Positions 1 through 11,386 are shown, counted from the stretch's first letter. The stretch is DNA of 64,000 nucleotides from Fomitopsis serialis (GCF_022376445.1 NW_025955159.1:1-64000), one strand, 5' to 3'. Notes: a model not told the origin generated them from the letters alone. Made by a program: numbers and translations.

Positions 1-1227
1 TAACATGGAGTATTGCCTGATGAGTAAGGTGTTCACGACCCCGAGACGGTCGTTGACGTTCAGGTCGCACGACAAGCCCGTCACTGTATCCTTGAACTTC
101 ACTGCCCGACGAAACATTAGTCGACCCGGGTACAGGTGACGGAATATATTGGCAACTGACCAATCGGGACGAGAGCCCTAGGTATGGCCTCCACGTTGAT
201 GAACATGGGTTCTGAACTACGCTTCAATGATTTGACGGTCTTAAGTGCAGCCGCGACAGCCCTGATGGTCTTGAGTCTCTCGGTGAGGGAGTTCATTCAA
301 GCCACTCACTCAACATCGTACGGCCCTGTGTTATAGTCAATACCTCCCTCACACGGACGAACAAAGAAGTAATGACCGACCAAACAGATCTACGTCATCG
401 TCTGGCAAAGTGCCGTTGGGTTTCTTATGGTCCTATTCAATCAACATATGAAGGTCGAAGGCACTCACAAAGGACGGACACTGCCTACCAGCATACATAG
501 GTCAAGGTCACTGTCTGCGCTATCCGTGCCGTAGCAAGTACTCCCGAAAACCACTACTTCGAACCGTCTCCCAAATGTTGCTTGCATAATCGAATTGATT
601 CTTCGTATCACATCCGCACGCGCCTTCAGGACTCTCGTAGGAACCCTAGGGATCTTCACACTCGTCAGTACTCCGTGTCTGACCAATGGAATACACTGAC
701 AGTAAAATCATCTCCACTTCTATCTGGTAGTGCTCGCGTAGAGTAAGAACGACGGCTGGCTTTAGTCAGATGCGTGCGCCGGGAAGAACTGCCAGCTAAT
801 ATCGCCAGTGGGAGACTTCTGGTGGACCACGCGACGTGACAGGGTGTCCCGGATGAGTGTTGGTACAAGCCATGGGCTCTCGGGCATTGTTGCGTATGTA
901 CTGGGCGGTTCGAGCCGGCGAAGTCGCGTTCGTGAAGAACAGCTGATCGCCAATTCAGCAGGGATTTGCCCCGTTCCTGCGAGGATTCGTACGCTGGAAC
1001 AGCCGACTCTGATTCAATTAGGCACATACCTCCAGCGACAATCCCCTCTCCTTCGTCGCAACCTCTGCAGAGGGCGTACAGGCTACAACAGTTACGCTGC
1101 TGTCCCCTCGATTAGTGAGCTTGCCCATGTTCTTCGCTTCCAGGCGCATGCCAGCCATCTGCGGGTGCCGCCGTTGAAGACGCGTCTTGGGAAGTGCACG
1201 AGCATGCCGCATGCACGATGAGCTCAA
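1..1227 (-). CDS. Cid1/Trf4-type non-canonical poly(A) polymerase, partial (cut by left edge)
   Basis: Terminal nucleotidyltransferase of the Cid1/GLD2/Trf4 class, which adds A or U to RNA 3' ends. The exon at about 465-686 encodes the signature G-S-T-C-Y-G followed by A-D-S-D-L-D-L-C, which supplies two catalytic aspartates. The next exons read on through an E-R-L-K-T-I-R helix and F-I-N-V-E-A-I-P-R-A. After an intron (gtcagt...gggcag, about 115-170) comes V-K-F-K-D...G-L-S-C-D-L-N-V-N-D, where C-D-L-N holds the third aspartate. The PAP-associated domain lies beyond base 1. The 5' end is uncertain: a plausible exon ends in a good donor near 1025 and opens with ATG near 1227, and another stretch at 760-960 may be coding, but I could not join them with confidence. 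The family assignment is firm, the gene model is partial. Confidence 0.75.
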
Positions 1228-1515
1228 TCAGGAGTCGAGTAGAGTGTATGTTCGAGAGAAGGATCCGACCTCGTAAAGGTGGGACGAGATGCACGGAACA
1301 ACGCTGCGACACGGAGGCGATTAGCAAGTTTCGTTAGTAAGTAAGATCTCTCTATACGTTTGTTGCCACAGTATACGATCGTCACCCAGTTTTGTATGCG
1401 CCACTTATAGCCTCGCTTATTGAGGATACATTTTCATCACCGATCATTTTTGCCATACACCGTGCACGCTACGCCTCCAGCCTCCTTCCTCCACCGTCCC
1501 TCTCAGTCTCCGACG
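1228..1515. promoter_or_regulatory. Intergenic space between two divergent genes
   Basis: About 290 bp separate the presumed 5' end of the minus-strand nucleotidyltransferase from the eIF3l start codon. It probably serves as a shared promoter region. A pyrimidine-rich stretch precedes the eIF3l ATG, as is common for basidiomycete housekeeping genes. No clear TATA box is visible. Confidence 0.35.
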
Positions 1516-3771
1516 ATGTCTCAACAACGCACTGCGCTCTGGGAAGCAGAGCTCGAGGAGGACCTGCAGGATGTTGACGTGAACCTTGCCATCGGAAACT
1601 ATGGTCAGAACGGAATGTACGAAGACGGTGAGCATAGTGGTCGCATCGGAATGAGAGCGATACTCATTCTCCTGCAGCACAGCCTCGGATAGACGAGACT
1701 ACGCTCGTGGCTGTTCAACAGCAGATGGCGCAACAAGCAGCCTTCTCTCAGGTGCCAGACGTCGTCAAGCGGGTGAGTGCATGCGCTGCGTCTTCGGTTC
1801 GCATGGTCCAACATTGCGCAGTTCATTGTGCATTTCCACAAAGCCGTGCTAGACAACAACCTCGCCGAAATCACGGTGGCCTACGAGAGCGGGTGGAATA
1901 GACTGACGGAGAAGTTCTACGCGAAGACGGAATGGCCAGAGGCGGAGGTGATCGCACCCTTAGTGAATGATGGTGAGCCTACTTGCGTTCAACGAGAACT
2001 GACTCCGCAACTTCTACGTAGACCAGATTTTCCTTATCCTCTACCGCGAACTCTACTACCGCCACGTCTACTCGCGGCTTCAGCCCGACATCGACGACCG
2101 CTTCCACTCGTACGAGAACAGCTGCGAGCTGTTCAATTACCTGCTGAGTGAGTGGCGAATGCTCATTGGTTCTCCGCCAGTCTGATCGGCCCTTCAGACT
2201 CGGACGGCCCCGTAGCTCTGGAGCTCCCTGAGCAGTGGCTCTGGGACATCATTGACGAGTTCATCTACCAGTACCAGTCGTTCTGCGTCTGGCGATCAAA
2301 GGTCAAGTCGAAGACAGACGAAGAGATCGTTCTGCTCTCCGAGGAGAGCCAGGTGTGGAGCTCATACAGCGTCCTGAATGTTTTGTACTCGCTCATACAA
2401 AAGTCGAAAATCCATGAGCACATCATTGCGCTACAGGAGGGCAAATCTGCGGAGGAGATCGCGTACGTCATTTGACTACAACGGCAGGAAGTCACTCATG
2501 TTTGTGCAGAGAGATTGTTGGCGAATATGGTGTCCGTCCATTGTACCGTATGCTTGGCTACTTCAGCATCATCGGTCTTCTGCGGGTGCACACGCTCCTC
2601 GGCGACTTCACTCTTGCTCTTAAGATAATGGAAAACGTCGAACTGAGCCAAAAAGTACGTGTCTCATCACTCCCGGAGGTCGTATGTTGACCCTTTCGCA
2701 GTCTCCGTTCATGCGTGTCACAGCCTGCCATGTCACCACCTTCTACTACGTCGGCTTCTGCTACATCATGCTCCGGCGGTATCCCGACGCTATCCGGACC
2801 TTCGTTAACATTTTGAACTTCATCTTACGGATGCGGCAGTACCACACGCGCAGTTACCAGTATGACCAAGTATGCCATCCGCTCGTCTTTCTCAACGTGC
2901 ACCTTACGTTGTGCTGCAGATCAACAAAACCGCCGACCGAATGTACGCGCTTCTGGCGATATGCAGCGCCCTCTCCCCGATGCGCGTCGATGACAACATC
3001 TCCAACATCGTCAAGGAGCGATATGGAGATCAGTTCACCAAGATGTCGCGAGGGTGAGTCGTCACCTATCCTCTCTATCCGTGACCTCACGAATTCACCA
3101 GCGAGGAGGGCCTCCCCGCCGTCGAGGAGCTCTTCCTGTACGCCTGCCCCAAGTTTATCGCGGCCAACCCGCCACCCTACGAGGAGGGTGACCAGCTCGC
3201 GTTGTACATGGAGGACCCGCCGGTCGAGCCCGCACAACGGCACCTCGCCCTGTTTCTCTCCGAGGTGCGCGCACAGGCGCCGGTGCCGACATTGCGCAGC
3301 TTCCTGAAACTGTACGCGTCGCTCGACGCGGCGAAGCTCGCGAACTTCCTCGATGCGGACGAGGAGGAGATGGTTCAGCAGCTGATGGTCATGAAGCAAG
3401 CGAGCAGGAGCGTGAGTAGGGTTGACACAGAGAACGAGAAGGGCCTGTTGGACGGTCAAACGGCGTCGACAAGTGATCTAGACTTCGTGATTGACGAGGT
3501 TGGTTTCCCCCCTTCACACGCGGATGCCTTTGAAGTACTCACATGGTCCTCGTAGAACATGGTGCACATGGCCGAGTCGACGCTCGGCAGAAAATACGCA
3601 GGATGGTTCATCCGGAACACGGAGCACGCACAGCGTGTCTTCGATGCCCTCCGGAACAGCCCCCTTCCACCAAAAGCGAAGGCACCTGCGGGTATCGCGC
3701 CAGAGTTGCCGGCAGCTGCGCCTCGTACGGCCGGGCGTAGTGTCGCCTGGGGTGGTGTCAAGACAGCTTGA
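1516..3771 (+). CDS. Eukaryotic translation initiation factor 3 subunit L
   Basis: Subunit l of the eIF3 complex, which scaffolds the 43S pre-initiation complex in the cytosol. Spliced exons give about 600 residues, close to the usual length of the PAF67/eIF3l family. Recognisable blocks in order: acidic N-terminus ([10 protein letters not shown]), [58 protein letters not shown], and [20 protein letters not shown]. Introns are short and GT-AG, for example 1628-1692, 1773-1821, 1973-2021 and 2147-2197; more follow near 2465-2510, 2655-2700, 2870-2921, 3054-3102 and 3500-3558. The start is the first ATG of the conserved N-terminus; the stop TGA is at 3769-3771. No disruption was seen. Confidence 0.93.
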
Positions 3772-3922
3772 GTGCACTGGGAATGTAGAGTGTAAATACT
3801 GATCCATGTATTTCTTGCCCGCTGATGCTGTAGCCTTGTCCCGTCAACATTGTTTTGCATAATGCTTGCCACAGACATATCACATCATATAGAAAGCAAG
3901 ACAAGTATGGATGACACGGTCC

Positions 3923-5121
3923 TCAATCATCTCCCATGAGCGGCTTCGTCAAAAGCCTGAGAATCCACTCCTCCAATCTCCCCTCGTTTGCCTTCAGCTC
4001 ATCGAATTTATCGTCGAGTTTCTCCGCCGTGCAGTGCACCACGTCCTGGATCGACCCATCGTTGCGCAAGGCGTCCAAGAATGCCTCCGCCGCGGGGTCG
4101 TCCCCGATCTGGCTGACGCAAAACATGACCGACGTGGGGTAGAACTTGTTACTGTCGAGCGTCGCCCGACACTCGACAATCGCGTCCTTGAACGTCGACT
4201 GCGGCTCGCTCGTCGGCTCGCCGTCCGTGATGACGCACACGAGGTACGGCCGCTTGAACGGGTTCGTGGTATCCGCGAGCCTGTCGTACACGAACGGCTT
4301 CAGGATGTCGTTCTTGAGCGTCGTCCCAATCCTTGTCCCGCCACTCGGCGAGACCGATGAGATCGTCTGATCAATCTCCTCCGTCGTCATGTTCGATTTC
4401 GTGATGCGCGAGTTGATGAAACGCAGCTCGACGCCGAAGTCGTCGGGCACGATCTTCGTCGCGACGCGGGCGATCCGCGAGACGAGCTCGCGCTGCTTGA
4501 TGTACCGATTGTCGGCAGCCATGGAACCGCTGTCGTCGCAGTAGATGATCGGGTGGTACAGCGAGAGGGTGATGAGGTTCTTCAGGTTCTCCGGCTTCCC
4601 GAGCGGGTCGGACTTGTTCTCCCGTAACGCCGCTGCGCGGCCAGCGAGCTTCTGGATGAAAGGATCGTCGCGCGGGAAGAACTTGCTGAGACCGGACTCG
4701 GTGACATAGTCGGTGAGTACGTTCTGGAAGTCCTTGACGGTGCGAGGCTGCGAGAAGCAGCAGTCAGTATCTCGTGGGCACATGGAAGTAGCACTGGTGG
4801 GCATCACCTCTGCGGTAGGGGCGTCGGGACCGGCGGGGGATCAGGGCCCTTCTGTGGCTGCTCATGACATCAAGACGAGGCCAAACTACCCATGCATCGG
4901 TGCACATACCTGATTGGTGGACTGGTCGAACTTATCATTGAACTCTTTCGCAACTTTGGGCGATAGGATGTCCTGAAAACCGATCAGCTGAGAATTTCAA
5001 GCTATGTGACCACGCGCATGAGCCCCGTACCTTCGCTACTTCCTGAAGAGATGAAACAGATCAGCGATTCGTGCATGTTCCGAAGCGTTATGCACAGTAC
5101 CTTCACTCCAGTCGCGTCCCC
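3923..5121 (-). CDS. vWA-domain half of an ankyrin-vWA gene (C-terminal part)
   Basis: The large exon encodes a von Willebrand factor A domain: C-D-D-S-G-S-M (MIDAS metal-binding motif) after a hydrophobic strand, G-G-T-R-I-G-T and I-T-D-G-E-P, ending P-L-M-G-D-D. A better splice model than the uninterrupted ORF starts this exon at P-R-T-V-K-D-F after acceptor ctgcttctcgcag near 4751. An upstream exon encodes D-I-L-S-P-K-V-A-K-E-F-N-D-K-F-D (about 4912-4971). I found no convincing start codon of its own. In related fungal proteins as I recall them, this vWA module follows ankyrin repeats in one chain, and such an ankyrin module lies 2.7 kb upstream on the same strand at 7842-8492. I infer this is the 3' half of one gene interrupted by the element at 5122-7841. 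Confidence 0.75.
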
Positions 5122-5146
5122 ATCAGCAAATGTGCACGTTGCTTAT
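5122..5146 (+). repeat. Left terminal inverted repeat of the 2.7-kb element
   Basis: A 25-bp sequence matching the reverse complement of 7817-7841 at 24 of 25 positions; the only difference is at 5142. CTTA/TAAG-rich DNA follows up to about 5300. Confidence 0.85.
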
Positions 5147-5514
5147 TCTGGGCTTAAACACCTTAATAAGTCGATCAAGGGCATTCAGTGAATAAGTGAT
5201 CGTGCTTAATTAACGAGGTACCATTTCTTATTAAGGGGCGTGCTACTTGAACTGTCTTAATCAAGCTCGACTAAGTCGTGTGCTAAGCTGACATTAAGAC
5301 TTGTAATCGTGGATCAAGTGGCCTTCAAGAACATCGATCTATCCATTCAAAACGTTCCATGGGACACAAATATATTCCGGAAATATGCCAATTCATTCTA
5401 CAGTGTACAGGTCTGTTGTATGGAATTACAATATACTACTGTATTCACTGGCGTACACGAGCTGGGCATGGGCACCAATGACCATACAGAGAGCCGATCC
5501 GCGGGCAAGTAGGT

Positions 5515-6065
5515 AGGTCCATGGGCAATTGCGTGGACAGTTGCGTGCGTGGGCGGCTGGCTGGCCGAACAGGTGCACGGGAGCGCGGGCGAGAGGCGGT
5601 GCATGCTAAAAGGGTTGTGGGTGAGAGTGAGTACAGGTATGTGGACAGGCAAACGGGTGGGTAGGCAGGCAGAAAAGCGGGCAGGCGGGTAAGAGGGCGA
5701 TGACGAGAGCGTGAGGGAGAGCGGGCGAGAAGGCGACGGCAATGGGCCATTGAGTGCGTGGGCGAGCGAGCAGGCAGGCGAGCGAGCTAAGCCAACGAGA
5801 AAGCAAGGGTGAGTTGCGGCGCGGGCGACATAGCAAGGAGGGCGAGGGCGGGTAGAGGGCAAACGAGTGAGTGAGCTAGCGATTGAGCGAAGGTGGGCAG
5901 GCAAGAGCAGGCAGGCGGGTGCAAGCTAGTGAGAGAGCGAGGTGACGAGAAGGCGAGGGCAGAGAGCTATCGAGAAGGCGAGCGCGGTGAGCTAGTGAGA
6001 AGGCGAGCGCGCGGATAGGCAAGAATGTACAGATCGATGGACAAGAGGGCGAGCGAGCGGGCAGG
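5515..6065. repeat. Low-complexity G/A-rich tract (degenerate GCGA/GGCA units)
   Basis: About 550 bp dominated by short degenerate units such as GAGCGAGC, GGCAGGC and GGGCGAG. ORFs here are compositional artefacts (Ser/Pro/Arg-rich). Its complement-type counterpart lies at 7285-7440 in the same element. Confidence 0.8.
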
Positions 6066-7284
6066 CAAGCACAGGCTCCTCCGAGTCAGGCGTTGTGCGC
6101 GCGCGCAGCATTATCTGGTGCTCGGTGTTCTCTAGCGACAGGTTCGGCAGGAGACTTGAAGCTTGAAGGGCTGTACTCACCTTTGTATCTCGAGCCGTGC
6201 AATGACTCGAGGCTGCGGCGCCGCTGCGCGCCATGCCGCTCCATATCTGTGCATTTAATGAGGAACCGTGACTTGGGATGCATATGCCATGCACCAGAAC
6301 GTTGGACGTTGTGATTGGACTTGCGCGTTGGACGTTGGACGGGTCAAATGTTGGGTTGGAGGACGTTGACGTTGACGTTGAGCGCTTGAGCATTGCGGGC
6401 GACGTGTCATCGGAGTCTGATTGGATTTCCGTTTAGGGCAAGCCGCTGTGGCACTTAGCACGGAAACGACTGCGCCATTTTTCAACCTTCATCATCAAGC
6501 GTACGTCGTCCAGCTTCGTCCATGAACTGCTCGGAAACATAACTACGAGGCCGCTAAGTATTAGCCCTCGCTCCTGCCCACTGTCCCAGACTCTTGACTT
6601 GCCTTGCCGCGCTTTCACCCGTTACGCCGTTCACCTGGGTCTCCACTCGCCACTTCCCACCTCTTCTCACTTCTCGCGGCTCTGGCGACCCGCAATCTGG
6701 CCGTGCCGACTCGCACGATTGGGAATACAGGAGAGCATTGAGAAGTAAGGGTGTAGCGAGTACAGAAAGCGAGCAGAAGGCTCGAGATCTGCAGGTATGT
6801 CCTCTTGAATTGAAATGCTCATCTTGTCTCCGAGTCTTCTTCCAGACCCCACATTCCAGTACCTGAGCTGCCAGCGACGTAACGAGAAGAACGCTGTGCA
6901 CGCTGCCAGCAGTGGACATGGGGCATTCGTTCTACGGTTCAGACATTGCATGCGATTCAGACGTGTAGCTGCACGTCCGAACACTCATCTACGGCCGCAT
7001 GTCACGCAGCGGACACGCTGAGCTGATTTCCAGGTGAGGATGTTGCCGACGAGCGTCCCCGGCGTGTCTAACATCGTCACAACTTGCGAATGACGAGACC
7101 GCGGTGCGGTCTACGGGGTATAAGGCAGCACAGTGATCCGAGTCATCGTGCTTGTCGTGCGCTCTTCGAACAACCATAACGGGGCATCGCGCCTAGGTCG
7201 CGGTACGTCTTATGTGCCTGCGACTGCTACCTTGCGTGACGAAATTCACAGAGCGCGCCACGAACTGAATTAGATCAGTACCTC
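6066..7284. other. Interior of the inserted element, no recognised gene
   Basis: About 1.2 kb between the two low-complexity tracts. Short open frames on both strands show no recognisable motif. A cluster of GGACGTTG/GACGTTGA repeats lies near 6300-6390. I see nothing that encodes a transposase. Confidence 0.5.
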
Positions 7285-7440
7285 AGGTCTCGCCCACTTG
7301 GTCGCTTGCTCGCCGTTCGCTCACACACTCGCCCGCCCATCCGCTTGCTCATTCACGCACGATCGCCCGTGTACTTGCCCCACACGTTCGCGAATCGCAC
7401 GTTCGGTGGCTCGCCCGTCAACTCGCTCGCTCTCCTCGGG
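7285..7440. repeat. Low-complexity C/T-rich tract complementary to 5515-6065
   Basis: Units such as CGCTTGCTCGC, CACTCGCCCGCC and ACTCGCTCGCTC are the complement of the GCGAGC-type tract at the other end. The element therefore contains a loose internal inverted repeat able to fold back. Confidence 0.65.
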
Positions 7441-7816
7441 TGACGATGACTCTACAGCAATCAGTATTAGCACAGAATGTGCTCACAAGGTGGGCTTTTC
7501 GTATTATACGACGAGACAATGGTAGCATATTAGTAGAGGGACTGGCCAGATGTAATGTACCCTCCTCGACGAATCTATATACTATTCGGTGGTCCGTGTC
7601 TCAGCTGCCTCGATAATCATTATGCAGACTTCGAGGATTGCATTCGCCAGAATGTACTTACATACTTGATTGTACGATGTTCCTTACTCATGCTTAATAT
7701 CTGCTTACTTCTATCCTTACTATTTCGCGCTCGTTTGATCAAGTACGCAAGGAGAGTAAGTGATTTTAAAGCAAGAATCTAAGACGTGAAGGCTCGTAAG
7801 GTTCGTCAAGACGTGC

Positions 7817-7841
7817 TAAGTAACGTGCACATTTGCTGATG
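7817..7841 (-). repeat. Right terminal inverted repeat of the 2.7-kb element
   Basis: Inverted copy of 5122-5146 (24 of 25). The outer bases read as His-Gln-Gln-Met in the host ankyrin frame before the ORF runs into a stop inside the element. Confidence 0.85.
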
Positions 7842-8492
7842 CCGTTTTCCCGATAGCTTGAATATCTTCCCGATGACACCCGTCACAGCGTCCTTGATCA
7901 TCCCAAGGTTGATGTACGACACCACGAACAGCACGGTCGAAACGATGTAGTCGATGAAGCTGTTCCTGTTCGCCTTCCTCTGGTCCGCCGACAACAGCTC
8001 CTGCTCCATACCGACCTCCTTAGCTATCGTGCGCGCTGTTTGGCGCTTACTGTTCGCCAAGTCTAGCGACGCGTTGCGGTCAACAAGCAGATGGACGAGA
8101 TCCTTGTCACGGAGTTGCTTCAAGGCGACCATGATCGCCGTGCTGTTGTCGTCCTGCGGGAACTGCGCGTCAACGTTCGCGCTCACGTCCAGGAGTGCCT
8201 CGACGATCTGGACTCTATCCTTGGACGGTGAGCGGGAACATGCGAAGAAGAGCGCGGTGCGTCCGTTTGGGTCGACGAAGTTGACGTCCACTTTGGGAGA
8301 CGTGTTCTTCAGGAGTAGCTGGACGACGGCAAGGCGACCGCCCCAGCATGCTGCGGCGAGCGGAGTGACCTTCTTCGTTCCCCCGGGAGAGTTGATCAAG
8401 GTGGAGGCGGAGGGACCAGCATCCTTGAGGTACTTCTCAAGCAGAGTGCTGGTGAGATCTCCGCTGAAAGCGTCATCGTGAAGGTTCGGCAT
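7842..8492 (-). CDS. Ankyrin-repeat half of an ankyrin-vWA gene (N-terminal part)
   Basis: Starts at ATG 8490-8492 (M-P-N-L-H-D-D-A-F) after a CT-rich leader. It encodes ankyrin repeats: T-P-L-A-A-A-C-W-G-G-R-L-A-V-V-Q-L-L-L, then G-R-T-A-L-F-F-A-C-S, then a third repeat ending L-V-H-L-L-V-D-R-N-A-S-L-D-L-A-N. A hydrophobic stretch (Y-I-V-S-T-V-L-F-V-V-S-Y-I) and a K-D-A-V-T-G-V-I-G-K-I-F segment follow. The frame then enters the terminal repeat of the inserted element and stops after about 20 codons. Joining the left flank (K-R-H) to the right flank (G-D-A-T-G-V-K) gives an in-frame link to D-I-L-S-P-K of the vWA half. As it stands the gene is probably inactivated, unless the 2.7-kb element is spliced out. 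Confidence 0.8.
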
Positions 8493-10186
8493 GATGGTGA
8501 AGAGTTAGGCAGGGAGGGATGGCAATGATGAGACAGCGACCGTCCATATACCTCTGTGGCCTTGCTGAGACTGCCACACGGCGGTGTTTGCGCAAATAAG
8601 GCAATCCCGCGGGCCTGCACCCGAGTTCGGCGTCGGGGTCGCACGAAGACAGGCCCGTTGCTCAAGTGGACGACGTTTACTGCCCAGAACAAGACCGCCG
8701 GGTGATGTGATCGGCGTTTCCCTGAGTGCCCTGAAGGGCCCACCCTTGAGCATCGCATTCCGCCGTTTGAGTCGTCCGACCACAAATATTGAGCAGAAGA
8801 GGCTTGCTGACTGCATTTGACCAACAACGGAAGCGAGGGCCGCGGCACGTCCTAAAGGTTTCCCGAGGCCGTCAGTCCCCGAGAGGGCAATAACTGACAA
8901 TAGCTAGCATCAGTCTCACCCTTCTCTTCGACATTTCGCCGTTCAACGGGCGACCTGGCCAAACGCCAGCTTGGCTGCGGAACGTAATGTGACCGGTCGC
9001 TTTGATTTCGAATGATAATCAACGATGTAGCCTGAATGGAAGCTCGCTAACGCGACACAATCTGCGGAGGCAGGATCCGGCTGGGCCATCATTCAGTCGA
9101 AAGTACTCACCAAGCAGTGCCACGGAAGTTATAGGGAAATTATAGGTTGAGCCTCTCGCGCCGAGTCCATATTTCCGCACATACTTCCTGTTGTACACCG
9201 GATACATGGCGATAGTTTCGCAGTGTACAGTCTGTTGCGAAACGGAGCTTGAAACGATGGGGCGAGTGCTTGCGTGAGCGCTGTGGAGGTGAGGTACGAG
9301 CTGCATGGTAAAGTCGCATGTGTCGCACGTTGCGGACCCGGGCCTGTCTGCTGACCTTGATTCTCTGTCATTTTTGTCTTGAACATCTTCCCTGCCGACC
9401 TCGACGGACGCCGTTCATTAAGTGGTGAGAAAACCCGCTTCTCCAGATCTCGATCACTTTTCACCGGAGAGGCATGCTATCCAATCCAGGGCGCTTCTGA
9501 GGATCTCTGCAGAGCGGAGGACAAAAGATTGATGGCAGGCACCGACGACAGGCTGTTAAGCGGCGGTTCCCGACTGGTGTACTGGTAGCGCCTAGTAGCG
9601 TGCGTTGTTGTGGACGTCGTTGGTAATCCCTTCGGACGAAACTGGTTATGAAGACATTGACAGCCTCTTGTGAATGAGCTTTCAAGTTGTCAACCGACTA
9701 TGCAGAACTTACATTGGCCCGACCCAAGGAACCTGGAGGTCTTCTACTCGAATGCGGGCATATAGTGCAGTGGACGCACTTGACGTGACACCTCATGGGC
9801 CATTGCTGCAGCGCTTTACGGAAAAGTCGCTCTTGGCGTCTTAAAATGGACAGAGGGTTGTCAGCAAGGGGCCTCGGTAGGAGTTCCGCCGTAGAACATA
9901 CGTGGGCAAGGGATCCAGTGTTGACTCGATTTCCCAGAGTTCGATTGTCCTTGCAGTCGACCGGACCCCGCGGAGGCGCGATATGAACATGCCCGCCGAC
10001 TGTCACAAAGTCATGGAAGACCAGCACGCGGTCATGCCACTGCACACGCATCCGTACCAGGCTGCATACGATGATGTGAATACGTACAGGCGTACTTGGT
10101 CATTTCGGGGAGGACGCACCGTCGAGGCCTGCAAGGCGATTCACCAAAGTTAATCGGAGTAGCCGCTAGGCTGACGGAGGCAGCTG
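8493..10186. other. Intergenic region without recognised genes
   Basis: About 1.7 kb. Open frames exist on both strands but none shows a recognisable domain. The only notable item is a ~25-bp sequence near 9438 that recurs near 12201. Confidence 0.5.
9438..9461 (+). repeat. Short dispersed repeat, copy 1
   Basis: CTTCTCCAGATCTCGATCAC plus the next few bases recurs in the same orientation at 12201-12224. Weaker similarity extends on both sides (an AAGT...TG...GAAA context upstream, CCGG downstream), so both may be remnants of one degenerate repeat. Confidence 0.6.
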
Positions 10187-10194
10187 TATAAAAG
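10187..10194 (+). promoter_or_regulatory. TATA box of the lectin-like gene
   Basis: TATAAAAG lies about 100 bp upstream of the ATG at 10294, with a CT-rich stretch (CTCGCTCTTCGCACCGC) between. This is a strong RNA polymerase II core promoter pattern. Confidence 0.7.
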
Positions 10195-10293
10195 ACCATC
10201 CGCGCGGCAGGCTCACCATACAGCAATTCGCTCGCTCTTCGCACCGCACCCCAGATCATCTTCTCTGCACTCTATCAGCACTCACCAGTCGTC

Positions 10294-11088
10294 ATGTCCC
10301 AAGTGAAGGATATCGCTCGCGGCCTCTCCGCCAACGGCGCAGGGCCGACCCCCGCTAACAACGGAAACTACCTCCTCTACACCGACAGCGGCAAGCTCGT
10401 CGTCAAGCTCTGGACCGGGGAGGCGTTCGGCGACGAGCAGCTCGTGTCCAGCTCCGTTCGCGCCGGCTCCACCGCCGCCTACGTCGCCACCACCACTAAG
10501 TCCTACGTTGTCGGCATCACCTCCGGCTCGAAGCTCGTCGTCTTTTCGTACGACGAGGAAGAGGAGGAGTGGGCCGAAGACAAGACGCTCCCCGCGCTCG
10601 CCGTGCACCCCTCCGGCAAGCTCGCCGCCACCCTCTGGCAGGACACCGTCCGCGTCGTCTTCCAAGGCGCCGGGGGCGAGCTCACCTACCTCTCGAAGCC
10701 CGCCGCGGGCGGGGCGTGGGCGACCACCCAGCTCGCCAAGGCGGCGCAGCCCCTCGCCGGCACCGCGCTCAGTTTCTCTCACCCCGGCGGCGACGTCTTC
10801 TACGTTTCCGCCGCCGACCAGTACATCCACGGCCTCTACGAGGCGGAGAAGTGGGCGGACAGCGTCGCGGCGCCCACGCCGGTCGGCGTGCTCAAGCAGA
10901 TGTTCGTCTCGACCGGCGGCACGAAGGAGACGGTCGAGGCGTTCGGGTTGACGGAGGAGAGCGCGGTGCTCCAGGTCCCCGCTGTCGGAGAGAAGGTCGT
11001 CCTTGGCGACGTCAAGGCGGACGGCACCTTTGTGTCCAAGGTGAAGGCGGAGTGTGTCAACCAGAACCAGAACTGCGTGATCGCGTGA
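10294..11088 (+). CDS. Probable beta-propeller lectin-like protein
   Basis: An intronless 264-residue protein without a signal peptide or membrane segment, so probably cytosolic. Repeating strands with Trp/Tyr and Gly turns (K-L-V-V-K-L-W-T-G-E-A-F, K-L-A-A-T-L-W-Q-D-T-V-R-V-V-F-Q, D-V-F-Y-V-S-A-A-D-Q-Y-I-H-G-L-Y) resemble blades of fungal fucose-specific lectin propellers. The family call is tentative and no sugar-binding set of residues was verified. Codon use is strongly GC3-biased and the promoter has a good TATA box, suggesting high expression. A decayed paralogue lies head-on at 11387-11554. Confidence 0.7.
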   Translation: MSQVKDIARGLSANGAGPTPANNGNYLLYTDSGKLVVKLWTGEAFGDEQLVSSSVRAGSTAAYVATTTKSYVVGITSGSKLVVFSYDEEEEEWAEDKTLPALAVHPSGKLAATLWQDTVRVVFQGAGGELTYLSKPAAGGAWATTQLAKAAQPLAGTALSFSHPGGDVFYVSAADQYIHGLYEAEKWADSVAAPTPVGVLKQMFVSTGGTKETVEAFGLTEESAVLQVPAVGEKVVLGDVKADGTFVSKVKAECVNQNQNCVIA

Positions 11089-11386
11089 TGATACTGCGCG
11101 CACGTTGTGGATGTGTTGCGATCTGGATTCAAGTTCTGGAGACAATGTATGTCATGCACCACTTTTCTTCCGAACTCAGAGAACAACTCACTGACCCGAT
11201 GTGTTTGCTAACAGTGTACAATCACTTCACGGCAGCACGGGCTTCGTTACGCCGGATTTCTTCATGTTGTCTAGCTATCTCGTTGTCTGAAACACCTCAA
11301 TGATATCTCGTCTGTGCTCCTACTTAGAAATGTGCATGCAGTGGTCAGCATAGACTCGTTGAAACCTGGAATCGACTTACGGGTAT

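Larger units (their letters stand above)
5122..7841. mobile_element. Non-autonomous terminal-inverted-repeat element splitting the ankyrin-vWA gene
   Basis: The ends are 25-bp inverted repeats with one mismatch: 5122-5146 starts CATCAGCAAATGTGCACGTT and 7817-7841 is its reverse complement. Just inside both ends the DNA is rich in CTTA/TAAG motifs, typical of subterminal transposase-binding repeats. If the two outer bases AT are a target duplication, joining the flanks keeps the host reading frame open. No transposase was recognised: the longest internal ORF is low-complexity. The element is about 2.7 kb and carries two low-complexity tracts of complementary composition. The superfamily is not assigned. 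Confidence 0.75.

Noticed and set aside
5398..5904. 168-codon minus-strand ORF rich in Pro/Ser/Cys
   Set aside because: It is a translation of the degenerate GCGA/GGCA low-complexity tract, with no domain.
10282..11145. 287-codon minus-strand ORF opposite the lectin-like gene
   Set aside because: It is the antisense shadow of a GC3-biased coding region; the plus-strand frame has the promoter, start context and a homologous paralogue.
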